Below, one piece after another: positions 27,661-36,071 of a DNA stretch of 64,000 nt; the first letter of the stretch is position 1; each line of letters begins with the position of its first letter. This stretch comes from Palsa-883 sp963826975 (GTDB lineage: Bacteria > Pseudomonadota > Alphaproteobacteria > Acetobacterales > Acetobacteraceae). The notes under the pieces are model-generated. The model saw nothing but the letters and a program-made list of their open reading frames with translations, ran no database searches and was not told the origin of the DNA. The translations under genes and the position numbers were made by a program. The stretch lies in contig CAWGZJ010000014.1 in NCBI GenBank assembly GCA_963826975.1, forward strand, positions 35,436-99,435. The letters are read 5' to 3'.

Positions 27661-29145
27661 CTAGCGGTCCCCGCGTGGGGGCGGCGTGACCGGCCGGCGT
27701 GGCGCGAACGCCGCAGCGCGAATGCTGTCAAGGTCGATCTCGGGCATCGGCACGCTCAAAGTACGTAGCACCGCATTGCCGAGTTCGTTGTAACGATCGA
27801 AGTTGCGCCGCAAGCGGCTGCGCCAGACCGGCATCCCGCCGTTGGCGTGCAACTCGAACGCGGACTCACGCGCGTCGAGAGCCGATGACACATGATCCCA
27901 CGCCAACTGCAACAATGCCGATCGCTGCAACGCGGTATACCCGCCGCCGCCAAAGGATTCTTCAAGACCGGCGGCAACCCCCGGCGCGGCAAGGTCGTGG
28001 TCGGTGGGCGCCACGACCAGCGACGAGCCCGGAATGATGCGCAGGATCTCGCTCATGCGCTGGCGCGCCTTCAGCGTGGCGATGCTGCCGACCGCGAGAT
28101 GGCTATGATTAGGGTAGCAATAACCTTCCCGCGTGAACTGCGGATCGCGTTCGGCCGCCGTCTGGCAACTGCGTATGGTCTGCACGTCGGTGATCAGATC
28201 GAGCAGGTAGTCGATGGTCGTTTCGTGTTCCGTCAGTCCCATCGCGTGCGTGCAGGCAAGCGCCAGGCCGAGGGTGAATTCCGCTTTCGACAGCCAGCAA
28301 TAGAGCTGATGCCACAGCAGCCACCGCGCGATCGGTTCGGGCGAAACGTCCAGCAGGAAGACGCGCTCCCACGGAATGAACACCTCGTCCAGCCACATCT
28401 GGCCGTCAAGCTCGTCGTATCGGCTGGACAACGGCGCGGCGAACGGGTTGGCGGCGCGCACAGCGGGCTTGCGGCACACCGTCGTGACGCCCGGCGCGCC
28501 GACCGGCACGACGAACGTTGCGCGATGCTCACCGATTGCGACCCCGGTCTGCCCGCCGATGAACACGTCCTCGGCGAAGGCGGGACTGGTGTGCATGCCG
28601 ATCTTGCCGCTGATCACCAGGCCGGCGTCGGTCTCCTTGCTGATGCGGAACGCGGCGCGTTCGCGCGAATCGTCGCGCAGGCGATAGCCGATCGTGGCGC
28701 CACCGCCGGAGAACGTCAGGAAGCGCCCGGTGCGCACAATCAACTCGCGATAGGCGGTGGCATCGGCGATCTGCCTGGCCGAAACGTTGCGGTCCTGCAC
28801 GGCGGCGAGAATGCCCAGCGAAATGAGATGGCCGTAAGCAGGCGTGTGGGTGATGTTGCCGGCACTGAGGAATGTCGTGGCGGAAAAACAACGGCCCATG
28901 CGAACAAGGTCGTCGGCGCTCCGTGGCAAGACGTAGGCGAGCGGAGTACCGTTGCCGGCGGCTGCGTCGGTAAGCACGACGTCCGCCCAGGCGGGATCGG
29001 CGAGGCGGTCGTACCACGCGGCGTATTCCTCCACCATCGCGCGCGTCGCGGGATGCGCTGTAATGTCGTCGATCAAGCCCTCGCCCATCACCCAGACTCT
29101 GCGGCCGTCGCGCAGGGACTGACGGTAGTCGGCACCGGTTCGCAT
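27661..29145 (-). CDS. 4-hydroxyphenylacetate 3-monooxygenase (HpaB)-like flavoprotein, 494 aa
   Basis: HpaB/PvcC family FADH2-dependent hydroxylase by length and pattern. The N-terminal HpaB_N region begins RTGADYRQSLRDGRRVWVMG, and the acyl-CoA-dehydrogenase-like core reads HTSPAFAEDVFIGGQTG and SSRYDELDGQMWLDEVFIPW. The C-terminal four-helix bundle contains the conserved RIIPGSSLVVAPTDHDL and EESFGGGGYTALQRSALLQL. A partner flavin reductase (HpaC) is not in the window. Family members hydroxylate phenolics; the substrate here is open. The neighbouring FAH hydrolase supports an aromatic pathway. Confidence 0.9.
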   Translation of the reverse strand: MRTGADYRQSLRDGRRVWVMGEGLIDDITAHPATRAMVEEYAAWYDRLADPAWADVVLTDAAAGNGTPLAYVLPRSADDLVRMGRCFSATTFLSAGNITHTPAYGHLISLGILAAVQDRNVSARQIADATAYRELIVRTGRFLTFSGGGATIGYRLRDDSRERAAFRISKETDAGLVISGKIGMHTSPAFAEDVFIGGQTGVAIGEHRATFVVPVGAPGVTTVCRKPAVRAANPFAAPLSSRYDELDGQMWLDEVFIPWERVFLLDVSPEPIARWLLWHQLYCWLSKAEFTLGLALACTHAMGLTEHETTIDYLLDLITDVQTIRSCQTAAERDPQFTREGYCYPNHSHLAVGSIATLKARQRMSEILRIIPGSSLVVAPTDHDLAAPGVAAGLEESFGGGGYTALQRSALLQLAWDHVSSALDARESAFELHANGGMPVWRSRLRRNFDRYNELGNAVLRTLSVPMPEIDLDSIRAAAFAPRRPVTPPPRGDR

Positions 29146-29239
29146 TGGCTGGGCCTCCCGCTGGTCGTGGTTGCCGCGCAGGGTATCACGGCATTACCGG
29201 CAATTGCCCAGCCGCCAACTACGAACCCCGCTCCTGTGC

Positions 29240-29269
29240 CTCCCTCGGGCGCGGGTGCGCCCGAGGGAG
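29240..29269 (-). terminator. hairpin after the SnoaL-like gene
   Basis: CTCCCTCGGGCGC and its exact complement are separated by GGGT: a 13-bp stem with a 4-base loop. It lies 6 bases beyond the SnoaL-like stop. There is no clear T-run. Confidence 0.55.
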
Positions 29270-29274
29270 AGTTG

Positions 29275-29646
29275 TCAGGTCGCGCTGGGGACGGCGTCCG
29301 TGAAGCCGGTGACGGCGCCCAGCCGGCCGTCAGTGGCCAGCACCGCGAAGTCGGTGCCGCCGAAGAACAGCGGCGCCTCTGGCGCACCGCCGGCCGTCCA
29401 ACTGAACCGCAGCCGATCATGGTGCGCCTCGATCCCGCTCGACAGGCGGAACCGGTAGCCGGGGAAGCGCTGCTGCACGGTTGCGATCATCGCGTCGATC
29501 GCTGCGTGTCCGGTGCTGTCGCGGTGGCTGTCGACGTAGCGCGCGTCCTCCGCCCAGGTTTGTGCGATCAGCGCGCGCCGCCGCTCGGCGTCGGTCTCGT
29601 TCCAGGCGGCGATGTAGCCGATCACGGTCTCGTTGATGCTGCTCAT
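29275..29646 (-). CDS. SnoaL/NTF2-like protein, 123 aa
   Basis: ATG 29646 follows AGGAG at 7 bases. One cystatin-like NTF2 cone: VIGYIAAWNETDAERRRALI, then WAEDARYVDSHRDSTGHAA and YRFRLSSGIEAHHDRLRFSW. These proteins bind small ligands or act as small isomerases and hydrolases. It is divergent from the XRE regulator with about 165 bases and palindromic sites between, so it is the likely target of that regulator. Confidence 0.8.
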   Translation of the reverse strand: MSSINETVIGYIAAWNETDAERRRALIAQTWAEDARYVDSHRDSTGHAAIDAMIATVQQRFPGYRFRLSSGIEAHHDRLRFSWTAGGAPEAPLFFGGTDFAVLATDGRLGAVTGFTDAVPSAT

Positions 29647-29728
29647 GGCGTGCTCCTGTTGCCGCGGAGGGCCGGCCCATCCGGTCGCTCCGACGGGCAA
29701 GGAATTACGCGGGCGGCACCGCGCGTCG

Positions 29729-29777
29729 ATTACGTCGCAGGTAGGTTACGTCGCAGGTCGATTACCTCGTGGGTAAT
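29729..29777. promoter_or_regulatory. putative operators between SnoaL-like and XRE genes
   Basis: TTACGTCGCAGGT occurs twice in direct order (about 29730 and 29746). A perfect 6-bp inverted repeat, ATTACC-TCGTG-GGTAAT, lies at 29761-29777, 35 bases before the regulator's start. Placement between divergent genes fits autoregulation by the XRE protein. Confidence 0.5.
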
Positions 29778-29811
29778 GGAGGCGCCGCGCCGCGCGCGGT
29801 ATTGTGTGGGC

Positions 29812-30633
29812 ATGTCACGCACCGCATCCCAGTTCGGCCCACTGCTGCGCGAATGGCGCCAGCGGCGGCACATCAGCCAGCTCGACCTGGCACTGCAGGG
29901 CAACCTCTCCTCGCGGCATCTCAGCTTTCTGGAAACCGGCCGCTCGCAGCCCTCGCGCGAGATGGTGCTCAACCTGGCCGAGCAGCTCGAGGTGCCGCTG
30001 CGCGAGCGCAACATCCTGCTGACCGCCGCCGGGTTCGCGCCGAGCTTTCCGGAGCGCAAACTTGACGACCCGGCACTAAGCGTCGCCCGCCAGGCGGTGG
30101 AGCTGGTGATCCAGGGTCATTCACCCTATCCCGCGCTGGCGGTGGACCGGCACTGGACCATGGTGGCGGCGAACGACGCGATGGCGCCGTTGCTGACCGG
30201 GGTCGATCCGGATCTGTTGCGTCCGCCGGTGAACGTGATGCGGGTGGCGCTGCATCCGGCCGGCCTGGCGCCGCGCACCGTCAACCTGGTCGAGTGGCGC
30301 ACGCATCTGTTGGAACGGTTGCGTCGCCAGGTGGAGGCGACCGCCGATCCGGTGCTGCTGGCGCTGCTGGAAGAGCTGCGCAGCTACCCGGTGCCGCGCG
30401 GCCCGCGCAACCCACGTCCGGCGCGCGACTATGCCGGCATGGTGCTGCCGTTCGAACTGCTGACCGAGGCTGGCGTGATGGCATTCTTCAGCACAGTCAC
30501 GGTGTTCGGCACGCCGATCGACATCACGCTGTCGGAGTTGGCGCTTGAATGCTTCTACCCCGCGGACGCCGCGACGGCGGAGATCCTGCAACGTGCGGCC
30601 GGAATCCGGCGGGACAGCGCGCGTTCGGCATAG
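29812..30633 (+). CDS. XRE-type HTH regulator with MmyB-like ligand domain, 273 aa
   Basis: N-terminal XRE HTH: LREWRQRRHISQLDLALQGN, then SSRHLSFLETGRSQPSREMV. It is followed by the C-terminal MmyB-like PAS-type ligand pocket (YPALAVDRHWTMVAANDAM, VNVMRVALHPAGLAPR). Regulators of this type usually control a neighbouring short-chain dehydrogenase or SnoaL-like gene in the divergent direction, which matches the layout here. The ATG at 29812 is the start that puts the HTH at the N-terminus; longer upstream frames have no support. Confidence 0.92.
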   Translation: MSRTASQFGPLLREWRQRRHISQLDLALQGNLSSRHLSFLETGRSQPSREMVLNLAEQLEVPLRERNILLTAAGFAPSFPERKLDDPALSVARQAVELVIQGHSPYPALAVDRHWTMVAANDAMAPLLTGVDPDLLRPPVNVMRVALHPAGLAPRTVNLVEWRTHLLERLRRQVEATADPVLLALLEELRSYPVPRGPRNPRPARDYAGMVLPFELLTEAGVMAFFSTVTVFGTPIDITLSELALECFYPADAATAEILQRAAGIRRDSARSA

Positions 30634-30663
30634 CCACCGGAAGGGTTGCGTGGCTCGCCGGGT

Positions 30664-31233
30664 TTAGCTGTGGTTCGGGAAACAGGCGGATGCGGGCACC
30701 GTGAAGCCGTTGACGAGCGAGGTCAGCAGTGCTGGGGCGGCGGTGATGAAATTGTAGCTGATCGAGACCTGTGAGAAGCCGCTGGCGCCGCCGCACGTCG
30801 CCGCGTTGTTCAGCGAGACCATCGCTGTCTGGATGACCACGCCGCGCGCTGTCGCCGTGCTCACGACGTAGCTCGTGGTGTTGGCGGCGCTGTAAGCGCC
30901 GGATGCGGCACACGAGCTGGCGCCCAGGCCCATGCAGCGCGCCCCTTCGGACGCGACTTCCTGCAGTACCTCGAAGGTCCAGGCCAGCCGGCCGAATTCC
31001 GTGAAGCCGATGATGATCAGCACCATCGCCAGGGCGCAGATGGCGAACTCCACCGCCGTTGTTGCCCGCCGCTCCCGCGTCAGGCTCGCCCACGTGGTTG
31101 ACCCAGGCCTTGTCCTCGGGCGTGGCCCGAGCAACAGGAGGCACCGGCCGCGCCCAACCGCCCACAAGCCTGCCGCCCACCAGGCTGGCAACCACCGGGC
31201 TGGCGACCACCAGAATGGCGTGGGGCGGCTCAT
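30664..31233 (-). CDS. TadE-family pseudopilin (TadF/TadG position), 189 aa
   Basis: After a variable, tryptophan-rich N-terminus of about 55 residues comes LTRERRATTAVEFAICALAM then VLIIIGFTEFGRLAW: the TadE-like pseudopilin signature with one transmembrane helix and Glu at +5. The residue before the predicted cleavage is Ala where Gly is usual. The rest is a Ser/Ala-rich periplasmic domain with three or four cysteines. The ATG overlaps the previous gene's stop (ATGA, 31230-31233). Last gene of the tad operon. The N-terminus is encoded by four 15-bp repeats. Confidence 0.82.
   Translation of the reverse strand: MSRPTPFWWSPARWLPAWWAAGLWAVGRGRCLLLLGPRPRTRPGSTTWASLTRERRATTAVEFAICALAMVLIIIGFTEFGRLAWTFEVLQEVASEGARCMGLGASSCAASGAYSAANTTSYVVSTATARGVVIQTAMVSLNNAATCGGASGFSQVSISYNFITAAPALLTSLVNGFTVPASACFPNHS
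31157..31216 (-). repeat. 4 x 15-bp tandem array at the 5' end of the pseudopilin gene
   Basis: On the plus strand CCGCCCACAAGCCTG, CCGCCCACCAGGCTG, GCAACCACCGGGCTG and GCGACCACCAGAATG. In the gene they give WWSPA, RWLPA, WWAAG and LWAVG-like pentapeptides just after the start codon. Confidence 0.9.
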
Positions 31234-31802
31234 TGTGTCTGCACGATCGTGCTCTGATGCAGGGTCTTGTTGCTGATCAGGCCGTAGTTGCCGAAGATCG
31301 CGCTGAATATCCGTGTGCCAGTGATCGTGACGAACTTGCCGGCCAGCGTGCCGCCCGTGCAGGTGCTGCCGCAGGTAGCCACCGTGCCAAACGGCGAGGT
31401 GGCGGCCGGGGCGACGGTCGGGCACCAGCAGCTATTCGCATTGGCCGGCGTACCGCTCGACGACGTCGTGCCGCCAGTAACCGCACTGGTTGCGCCATCG
31501 TTGACCGTCACCGTGGCGCCCGCCCAGGCGCTGCCATTGCTGTTGGCGACAATGCCGCTGAGCGTGGCGGCGAGGCTCGTGACGCTGGTGGAATTGATGC
31601 TGGAAGCATTGTTCAGTGCATATTGCGCGGCGGCCGCGACCGCGCTCGAGAGCTCGATCTCATCATGGTAGACGCGAGCGAAATCGATGATGCCGGCCAC
31701 CAGGGTCAGCAGCATGGGCGCGACCAGCGCCAACTCCACCGCGGCCGTGCCCTGGCGCCCCCACGCCAGCCAACCGCTCGACCTGCGCGCGCTTGGGATC
31801 AT
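31230..31802 (-). CDS. tadE: TadE-family pseudopilin, 190 aa
   Basis: GRQGTAAVELALVAPMLLTL then VAGIIDFARVYH is the classic TadE N-terminus: a short basic leader, cleavage after Gly, Glu at +5, one membrane helix. The remaining Ser/Thr/Gly-rich periplasmic part has several cysteines. Minor pseudopilins of this type help initiate Flp pilus assembly and are processed by the CpaA/TadV peptidase. Coupled by ATGA to the following pseudopilin gene. Confidence 0.88.
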   Translation of the reverse strand: MIPSARRSSGWLAWGRQGTAAVELALVAPMLLTLVAGIIDFARVYHDEIELSSAVAAAAQYALNNASSINSTSVTSLAATLSGIVANSNGSAWAGATVTVNDGATSAVTGGTTSSSGTPANANSCWCPTVAPAATSPFGTVATCGSTCTGGTLAGKFVTITGTRIFSAIFGNYGLISNKTLHQSTIVQTQ

Positions 31803-31837
31803 TGCAGCAGCATCTCGGTGCCGCCGGCGCGCCCGGT

Positions 31838-31882
31838 GTGATCACCGATGCCCTGATCACCGGTGCCCTGATCAACGGTGTG
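31838..31882 (-). repeat. 3 x 15-bp tandem array at the tadD 3' end
   Basis: GTGATCACCGATGCC, CTGATCACCGGTGCC and CTGATCAACGGTGTG. The third unit contains the tadD stop codon; the others lie in the gap before tadE. Confidence 0.9.
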
Positions 31883-32606
31883 CGGCATCGAGCGCCTGAT
31901 ACCCGGCCAGCGCCGCCGCGGCATCGCCTGGTGAAAGATCGGTGAGCAGCAACTTTTCAGCCTCCTGTGGGTTGCCGGACAACGCCAGCGCCACCGCCAG
32001 GTCCTGGCGCACGCGTGGCGTTGCATCGGGTCGTGAGGCGGGGCCGCGCAGCATCGCCACGGACTGGTCCGCCTGGCCGCTGAGCGAGAGTGACAGCGCC
32101 AGATTGACTGACGCTGCCCGGTCGTTCGGGGCGATGCTCAGCGCTTTTCCGTAGGCCTCCTGTGCGGCCTCGTGCCGGCCCTGGAGGTCCAGCGCCACAC
32201 CGAGATTGCTGAGTGCCGTCCTGTCATTCGGCGTAATGGTCAGCAGTTTCGTGAAACGGTGCTCGGCATCTGCGGCACTGCCGTGCGACAGCTCCAGCCG
32301 GCCGAGACCGAGCAATGCAGCGGCCGTCGCCGGATCCACCGCCAGCGCGCGGCGGTAGGCTTCCATCGCCGGCTCGGGTTGGTTCAGTTGCGCCAGCGCG
32401 GCGCCCTGTCGCACCAGCGCGCCGACATTGCGCGGGTCCGACCGCAGGATCGATCGGGTGACCTCCAGCGCGGTCTGCGGCATGCCGCCATCCAGTGCGG
32501 CGTCGGCGATATTGACCCCGGGCACACCGCTGCGCAGGTCCGGCGGGCTGCCGGCCGAGCAGCCAGCCAACAGCAGCAGTACGCCGAACTGGACATACCG
32601 ATTCAT
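31872..32606 (-). CDS. tadD: TadD-like TPR lipoprotein of the Flp pilus, 244 aa
   Basis: ATG 32606 opens a lipoprotein signal (VQFGVLLLLAGCSAG, lipobox LAGC, Cys about 16). It is followed by tandem TPR units, for example ALVRQGAALAQLNQPEPAME and ALSNLGVALDLQGRHEAAQE. TadD lipoproteins are outer-membrane pilotin-like factors needed for secretin assembly. Position in the operon, between tadC and tadE, agrees. Its 3' end carries a 15-bp repeat array. Confidence 0.9.
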   Translation of the reverse strand: MNRYVQFGVLLLLAGCSAGSPPDLRSGVPGVNIADAALDGGMPQTALEVTRSILRSDPRNVGALVRQGAALAQLNQPEPAMEAYRRALAVDPATAAALLGLGRLELSHGSAADAEHRFTKLLTITPNDRTALSNLGVALDLQGRHEAAQEAYGKALSIAPNDRAASVNLALSLSLSGQADQSVAMLRGPASRPDATPRVRQDLAVALALSGNPQEAEKLLLTDLSPGDAAAALAGYQALDAAHR

Positions 32607-32650
32607 CCAATCGCCCTTTGATGTTGACATTTTTGCCATCGTCCCGCTGG

Positions 32651-33610
32651 TCATTTCGCCATCGTCCGGTACACGTCGACCATCGCCGGGCCTGCCACGA
32701 TCAGGAACACGCAAGGCAGGATGAAGATGATCATCGGCAGCGTCAGCAGCACCGGCAGCTTCGCCGCCTTGCCTTCGAATTTCACCAGCATCTCTTGCCG
32801 CTGCTCCGCCGCGAGGGAACGCAGCGCCTGGGTCAGCGGTGTGCCGTATTGCATGGACTGGATCAGCACTGCGGCCAGCCGGCGCGTGCTGTCCAGCCCA
32901 GTGCGCCGGCCGAAATTGATCAGGGATGCCCTTATGTCGGCATTCACCTGCATCTCGTGCGCGGTCCTGGTCAGCTCCTCCGCGACCGCCGTATGGGCGT
33001 AGTGGATTTCGACGCCTACCCGCTCGATGCTTGCCTCCAGACCGAGTCCGGCCTGGCCGCAAATCACCATCATGTCCAGCGCGTCCGGCATGCCGGCTTC
33101 CAGCGCACGCAGATAGCGCTTGCGCAAGCGCTGCACGATCTTGTCGGGCGCCATCAGGCCGATGCCGGCGGCCAGCGCCAGAACCGCGGCCTGATAAGGT
33201 ATGCTACGGTGCAGCAACCATGACACCGCCAGCACCGCCAATGGCAGCCCGACCACCAGGACCAGCTTGGTCCCGACGAACAGCCCCAGCCCATGCTTGC
33301 CGCGAAAACCGGAGAGCTGCAGCGTGTGGCGCAGATCCTCCAGTGTTCCCTTGGACAGGGCGCCACTGCGCGCGATGGCTTCACCGATCGCGGTGATAAT
33401 TCGCAACGGCGCCGGCAGCCCCGCCCCGATCCCGGGCTCGACCAGGGCGGACCCGGGTTGGACCATGCGCAACCGGCGCGACAGCCGCTCCGCGCGGCGT
33501 TGGTCGCGATAGAGCAGCAGCGCCAGGCCGAGCACCACCGCGAGGCCAACGGCCAGCGCGGGGACGAGCCACGGCGTCATGACCTGGATCGTTCCAGCAC
33601 CTGGGGTCAT
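32651..33610 (-). CDS. tadC: TadC inner-membrane pilus platform protein, 319 aa
   Basis: Type II secretion F domain (T2SSF): MPDALDMMVICGQAGLGLEA then SIERVGVEIHYAH, with membrane helices near the N-terminus (VPALAVGLAVVLGLALLLY), the middle and the C-terminus (LPMIIFILPCVFLIVAG). With TadB it forms the platform that couples the CpaF ATPase to pilus growth. Start ATG 33610 overlaps the tadB stop (ATGA). Confidence 0.93.
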   Translation of the reverse strand: MTPGAGTIQVMTPWLVPALAVGLAVVLGLALLLYRDQRRAERLSRRLRMVQPGSALVEPGIGAGLPAPLRIITAIGEAIARSGALSKGTLEDLRHTLQLSGFRGKHGLGLFVGTKLVLVVGLPLAVLAVSWLLHRSIPYQAAVLALAAGIGLMAPDKIVQRLRKRYLRALEAGMPDALDMMVICGQAGLGLEASIERVGVEIHYAHTAVAEELTRTAHEMQVNADIRASLINFGRRTGLDSTRRLAAVLIQSMQYGTPLTQALRSLAAEQRQEMLVKFEGKAAKLPVLLTLPMIIFILPCVFLIVAGPAMVDVYRTMAK

Positions 33611-34572
33611 GTCAGCATCTTGCGGATCATGCCACGCATCACCAGCAGCCCGCTGCCCAGCATGAAGATCGCGGCCAGCAGGACTTTTTCGCATCCGTGG
33701 TCGGTGAACAGCCGGCCGATGTAGTGCGGGTTCAGTGCCGCCAGTGCCCCGCCGGCAACGAACGGCAGCGAGGCGAGGATGATGATCGAGGTCTTCGCCT
33801 CCCCCGCCAGCGCATGGCCGCGCGCCTTCAGCGCCAGGCGGCGCCGGATCACGTCGGCAAGCCCGTCCAACGCCTCGGTCAATCCGCCACCGGTCTGGCT
33901 TTGCAGCGCGAGCGCCGTCGTGAAGAAGCGGTACTCCGCCAGCTTGTTGCGCGTTGCCATCTCGCGCAGCGCGTCCTCCAGCGTCACGCCGATCGACACC
34001 CGGTCGTAGAGCAGCCCGAATTCCTGCTTGGTCGGCGCCTCGGCCTCGCGCGCGACGGTGCGAATGCCCTCGCCGAGCGGAATGCCGACGCGCAGCGCGC
34101 GCACGATCATCGCCAGCGCGTCCGGGAACTGCGCATACAGCTTGCCGCGCCGCCGCTGTTCGCTCCAGTTGAATACGAAACGACTGAGCATCACCCACAC
34201 CACTGGCACCACCAGCAGGGACCAGGTTCCGGCAAAGATGCCCGCCAGCGCAGCAACCGCGCGCGCCGCGGCCAGAGTGATGCCCAGCACGATCGTCCAG
34301 CGCAGCGGATAATATTCAGCGTGCGCGGGGTCGTAGCCGAACAGGCGTGCCGCCACGGCGATCATCCGCGTCATCGAGGTGGACCGGACGGCCGTGCTGC
34401 GTCCCATCACGGCAAGCGGATTGACCCGCGTATGCGGCCCCGCCACCAACGCCAGCCGGTCGCGGAAGCGCCGGCGCTGCTTCTGCTCCTGCATGATTGC
34501 ATTGACGCCGAGCGCCGCCGCGCCCAGCACGCAGACCGCCCCCACCAGCAACGGCGGCAACACCGGGTTCAC
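33607..34572 (-). CDS. tadB: TadB inner-membrane pilus platform protein, 321 aa
   Basis: Second T2SSF-domain protein: FPDALAMIVRALRVGIPLGE then GIRTVAREAEAPTKQEF, and TALALQSQTGGGLTEALDGL, with N-terminal and C-terminal hydrophobic helices. It starts at GTG 34572, overlapping the cpaF stop by GTGA. Length and order (cpaF-tadB-tadC) are standard for tad loci. Confidence 0.93.
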   Translation of the reverse strand: MNPVLPPLLVGAVCVLGAAALGVNAIMQEQKQRRRFRDRLALVAGPHTRVNPLAVMGRSTAVRSTSMTRMIAVAARLFGYDPAHAEYYPLRWTIVLGITLAAARAVAALAGIFAGTWSLLVVPVVWVMLSRFVFNWSEQRRRGKLYAQFPDALAMIVRALRVGIPLGEGIRTVAREAEAPTKQEFGLLYDRVSIGVTLEDALREMATRNKLAEYRFFTTALALQSQTGGGLTEALDGLADVIRRRLALKARGHALAGEAKTSIIILASLPFVAGGALAALNPHYIGRLFTDHGCEKVLLAAIFMLGSGLLVMRGMIRKMLT

Positions 34573-36071
34573 GGCTCAGGGTCTCCGAGCGCGGCGCTCC
34601 AGGCGCGCTCGAGCCCAAAATACGACAGGCGTTCGTGGAAGCTCGCCCTCGCGCGATTGACGCGATAGTGGCCGACCAGTTGGCCGGTCAGACTCTCGCC
34701 TTCCACATGGAACGCGAAAATATCGTTGAGAATAACGGTGTCGCCTTCCAGGCCGCACACATCCGTCACCTGCGTCACCCGGCGCTTGCCGTCGCGATGG
34801 CGTTCGACCTGGATGATCAGATCGACGGCGCCGACGATCTGCGTACGGATCGAGCGCGAGGGCAGCCCCATATTGCCCATTTGCACCATGTTCTCGATCC
34901 GCGTCACCGCGTCGCGCGTGGTGTTGGCGTGGACGGTGGACATGCTGCCGTCATGGCCGGTGTTCATCGCCTGCAGCATGTCGAACGCCTCCGCCCCGCG
35001 GACCTCGCCGACGATGATGCGATCGGGCCGCATCCGCAGCGCATTGCGAAGCAGGTCGCGCTGGGTGATCTCGCCGCGCCCCTCCAGGCTGGCCGGGCGG
35101 GTTTCCATGCGCACCACGTGCGGCTGCTGCAATTGCAACTCGGCCGCGTCCTCGATAGTGACGACGCGCTCACCATGGTCGATCAGCCGGGAGATGGCGT
35201 TCAGCAGCGTGGTCTTGCCGGAGCCTGTGCCACCGGAAATGATCACGTTCAGCCGGCTTCGCCCGGCCACCTCCAGCACGCGGGCGACCTGGTGGCTCAG
35301 CGAGCCGAAGCTGACCAGCTTGGCGAAGTCGATCGACTTCTTGGCGAACTTGCGGATCGAGATGTACGGCCCGTCCAGTGCCAGCGGCGGGAAGACGATG
35401 TTGACGCGCGAGCCGTCCTTCAGCCGCGCATCCACCATCGGGCTCGACTCGTCGATACGCCGGCCAATCGCCGAGGCGATCCGCTGCGAGATGTTGGCGA
35501 CGTGCGTGGCGTCGCGGAAGCGGATGCCCGATAGCGTCAACTTGCCGCCGCGCTCGACGAACACGCGGTCCGGCCCGTTCACCATGATGTCGGTGACACT
35601 ATCGTCCTCGAGCAGCAGCTCGAGCGGGCCCAGCCCCAGCATGTCGTGGACCAGCTCGCCGGCGAGCTGTCGCTGTTCGCGTGCGTTGAGTTGCATGCGC
35701 TGCTCGGTGGCGATCTCCGAAAGCACGCGCTCGACTTCCAGCGCCAGTCGCTCGGGGGTCATGTTGGCGATGATGGCGGGATCGAGTTGCGCCAGGCAGG
35801 CCAACCGGAGCTGCGTCGTCGGCCCGGTTGAATGCGGTCCACTCTGGTGCGATGTGGGCTGCTGCGGCGTGGGCTGACCCGATGTGGGCTGACCCGGCGT
35901 GGGCTGGCCCGCGGTCGGCTGATCCGCCGTCGGCTGACCCGTTGAGCCATGGTCCGGCACGGGACGGTCCGGCGTATCGCTCGGCGGTGGTTCGTTCAGC
36001 ATGCCCGGTTCCGATATCGGTACTTCCGGATGCGCGCTCCGTCGCCCGAAGACCGGGGTCAGGACGTTCAT
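34569..36071 (-). CDS. cpaF: CpaF/TadA pilus assembly ATPase, 500 aa
   Basis: Type II/IV secretion ATPase of the GspE/CpaF group: Walker A GGTGSGKTTLLNAIS near residues 276-290, the Asp box VTIEDAAELQLQQPHVVRME and the Walker B region RPDRIIVGEVRGAEAFDMLQ. It powers Flp pilus assembly. The first ~110 residues are a low-complexity linker made of 15-bp repeats (QPTxx). Overlaps cpaE by ATGA and tadB by GTGA. Confidence 0.96.
   Translation of the reverse strand: MNVLTPVFGRRSAHPEVPISEPGMLNEPPPSDTPDRPVPDHGSTGQPTADQPTAGQPTPGQPTSGQPTPQQPTSHQSGPHSTGPTTQLRLACLAQLDPAIIANMTPERLALEVERVLSEIATEQRMQLNAREQRQLAGELVHDMLGLGPLELLLEDDSVTDIMVNGPDRVFVERGGKLTLSGIRFRDATHVANISQRIASAIGRRIDESSPMVDARLKDGSRVNIVFPPLALDGPYISIRKFAKKSIDFAKLVSFGSLSHQVARVLEVAGRSRLNVIISGGTGSGKTTLLNAISRLIDHGERVVTIEDAAELQLQQPHVVRMETRPASLEGRGEITQRDLLRNALRMRPDRIIVGEVRGAEAFDMLQAMNTGHDGSMSTVHANTTRDAVTRIENMVQMGNMGLPSRSIRTQIVGAVDLIIQVERHRDGKRRVTQVTDVCGLEGDTVILNDIFAFHVEGESLTGQLVGHYRVNRARASFHERLSYFGLERAWSAALGDPEP
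35851..35940 (-). repeat. 6 x 15-bp tandem array near the cpaF 5' end
   Basis: Plus-strand units GATGTGGGCTGCTGC, GGCGTGGGCTGACCC, GATGTGGGCTGACCC, GGCGTGGGCTGGCCC, GCGGTCGGCTGATCC and GCCGTCGGCTGACCC. In cpaF they encode GQPTA, DQPTA, GQPTP, GQPTS and similar pentapeptides. Confidence 0.95.
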
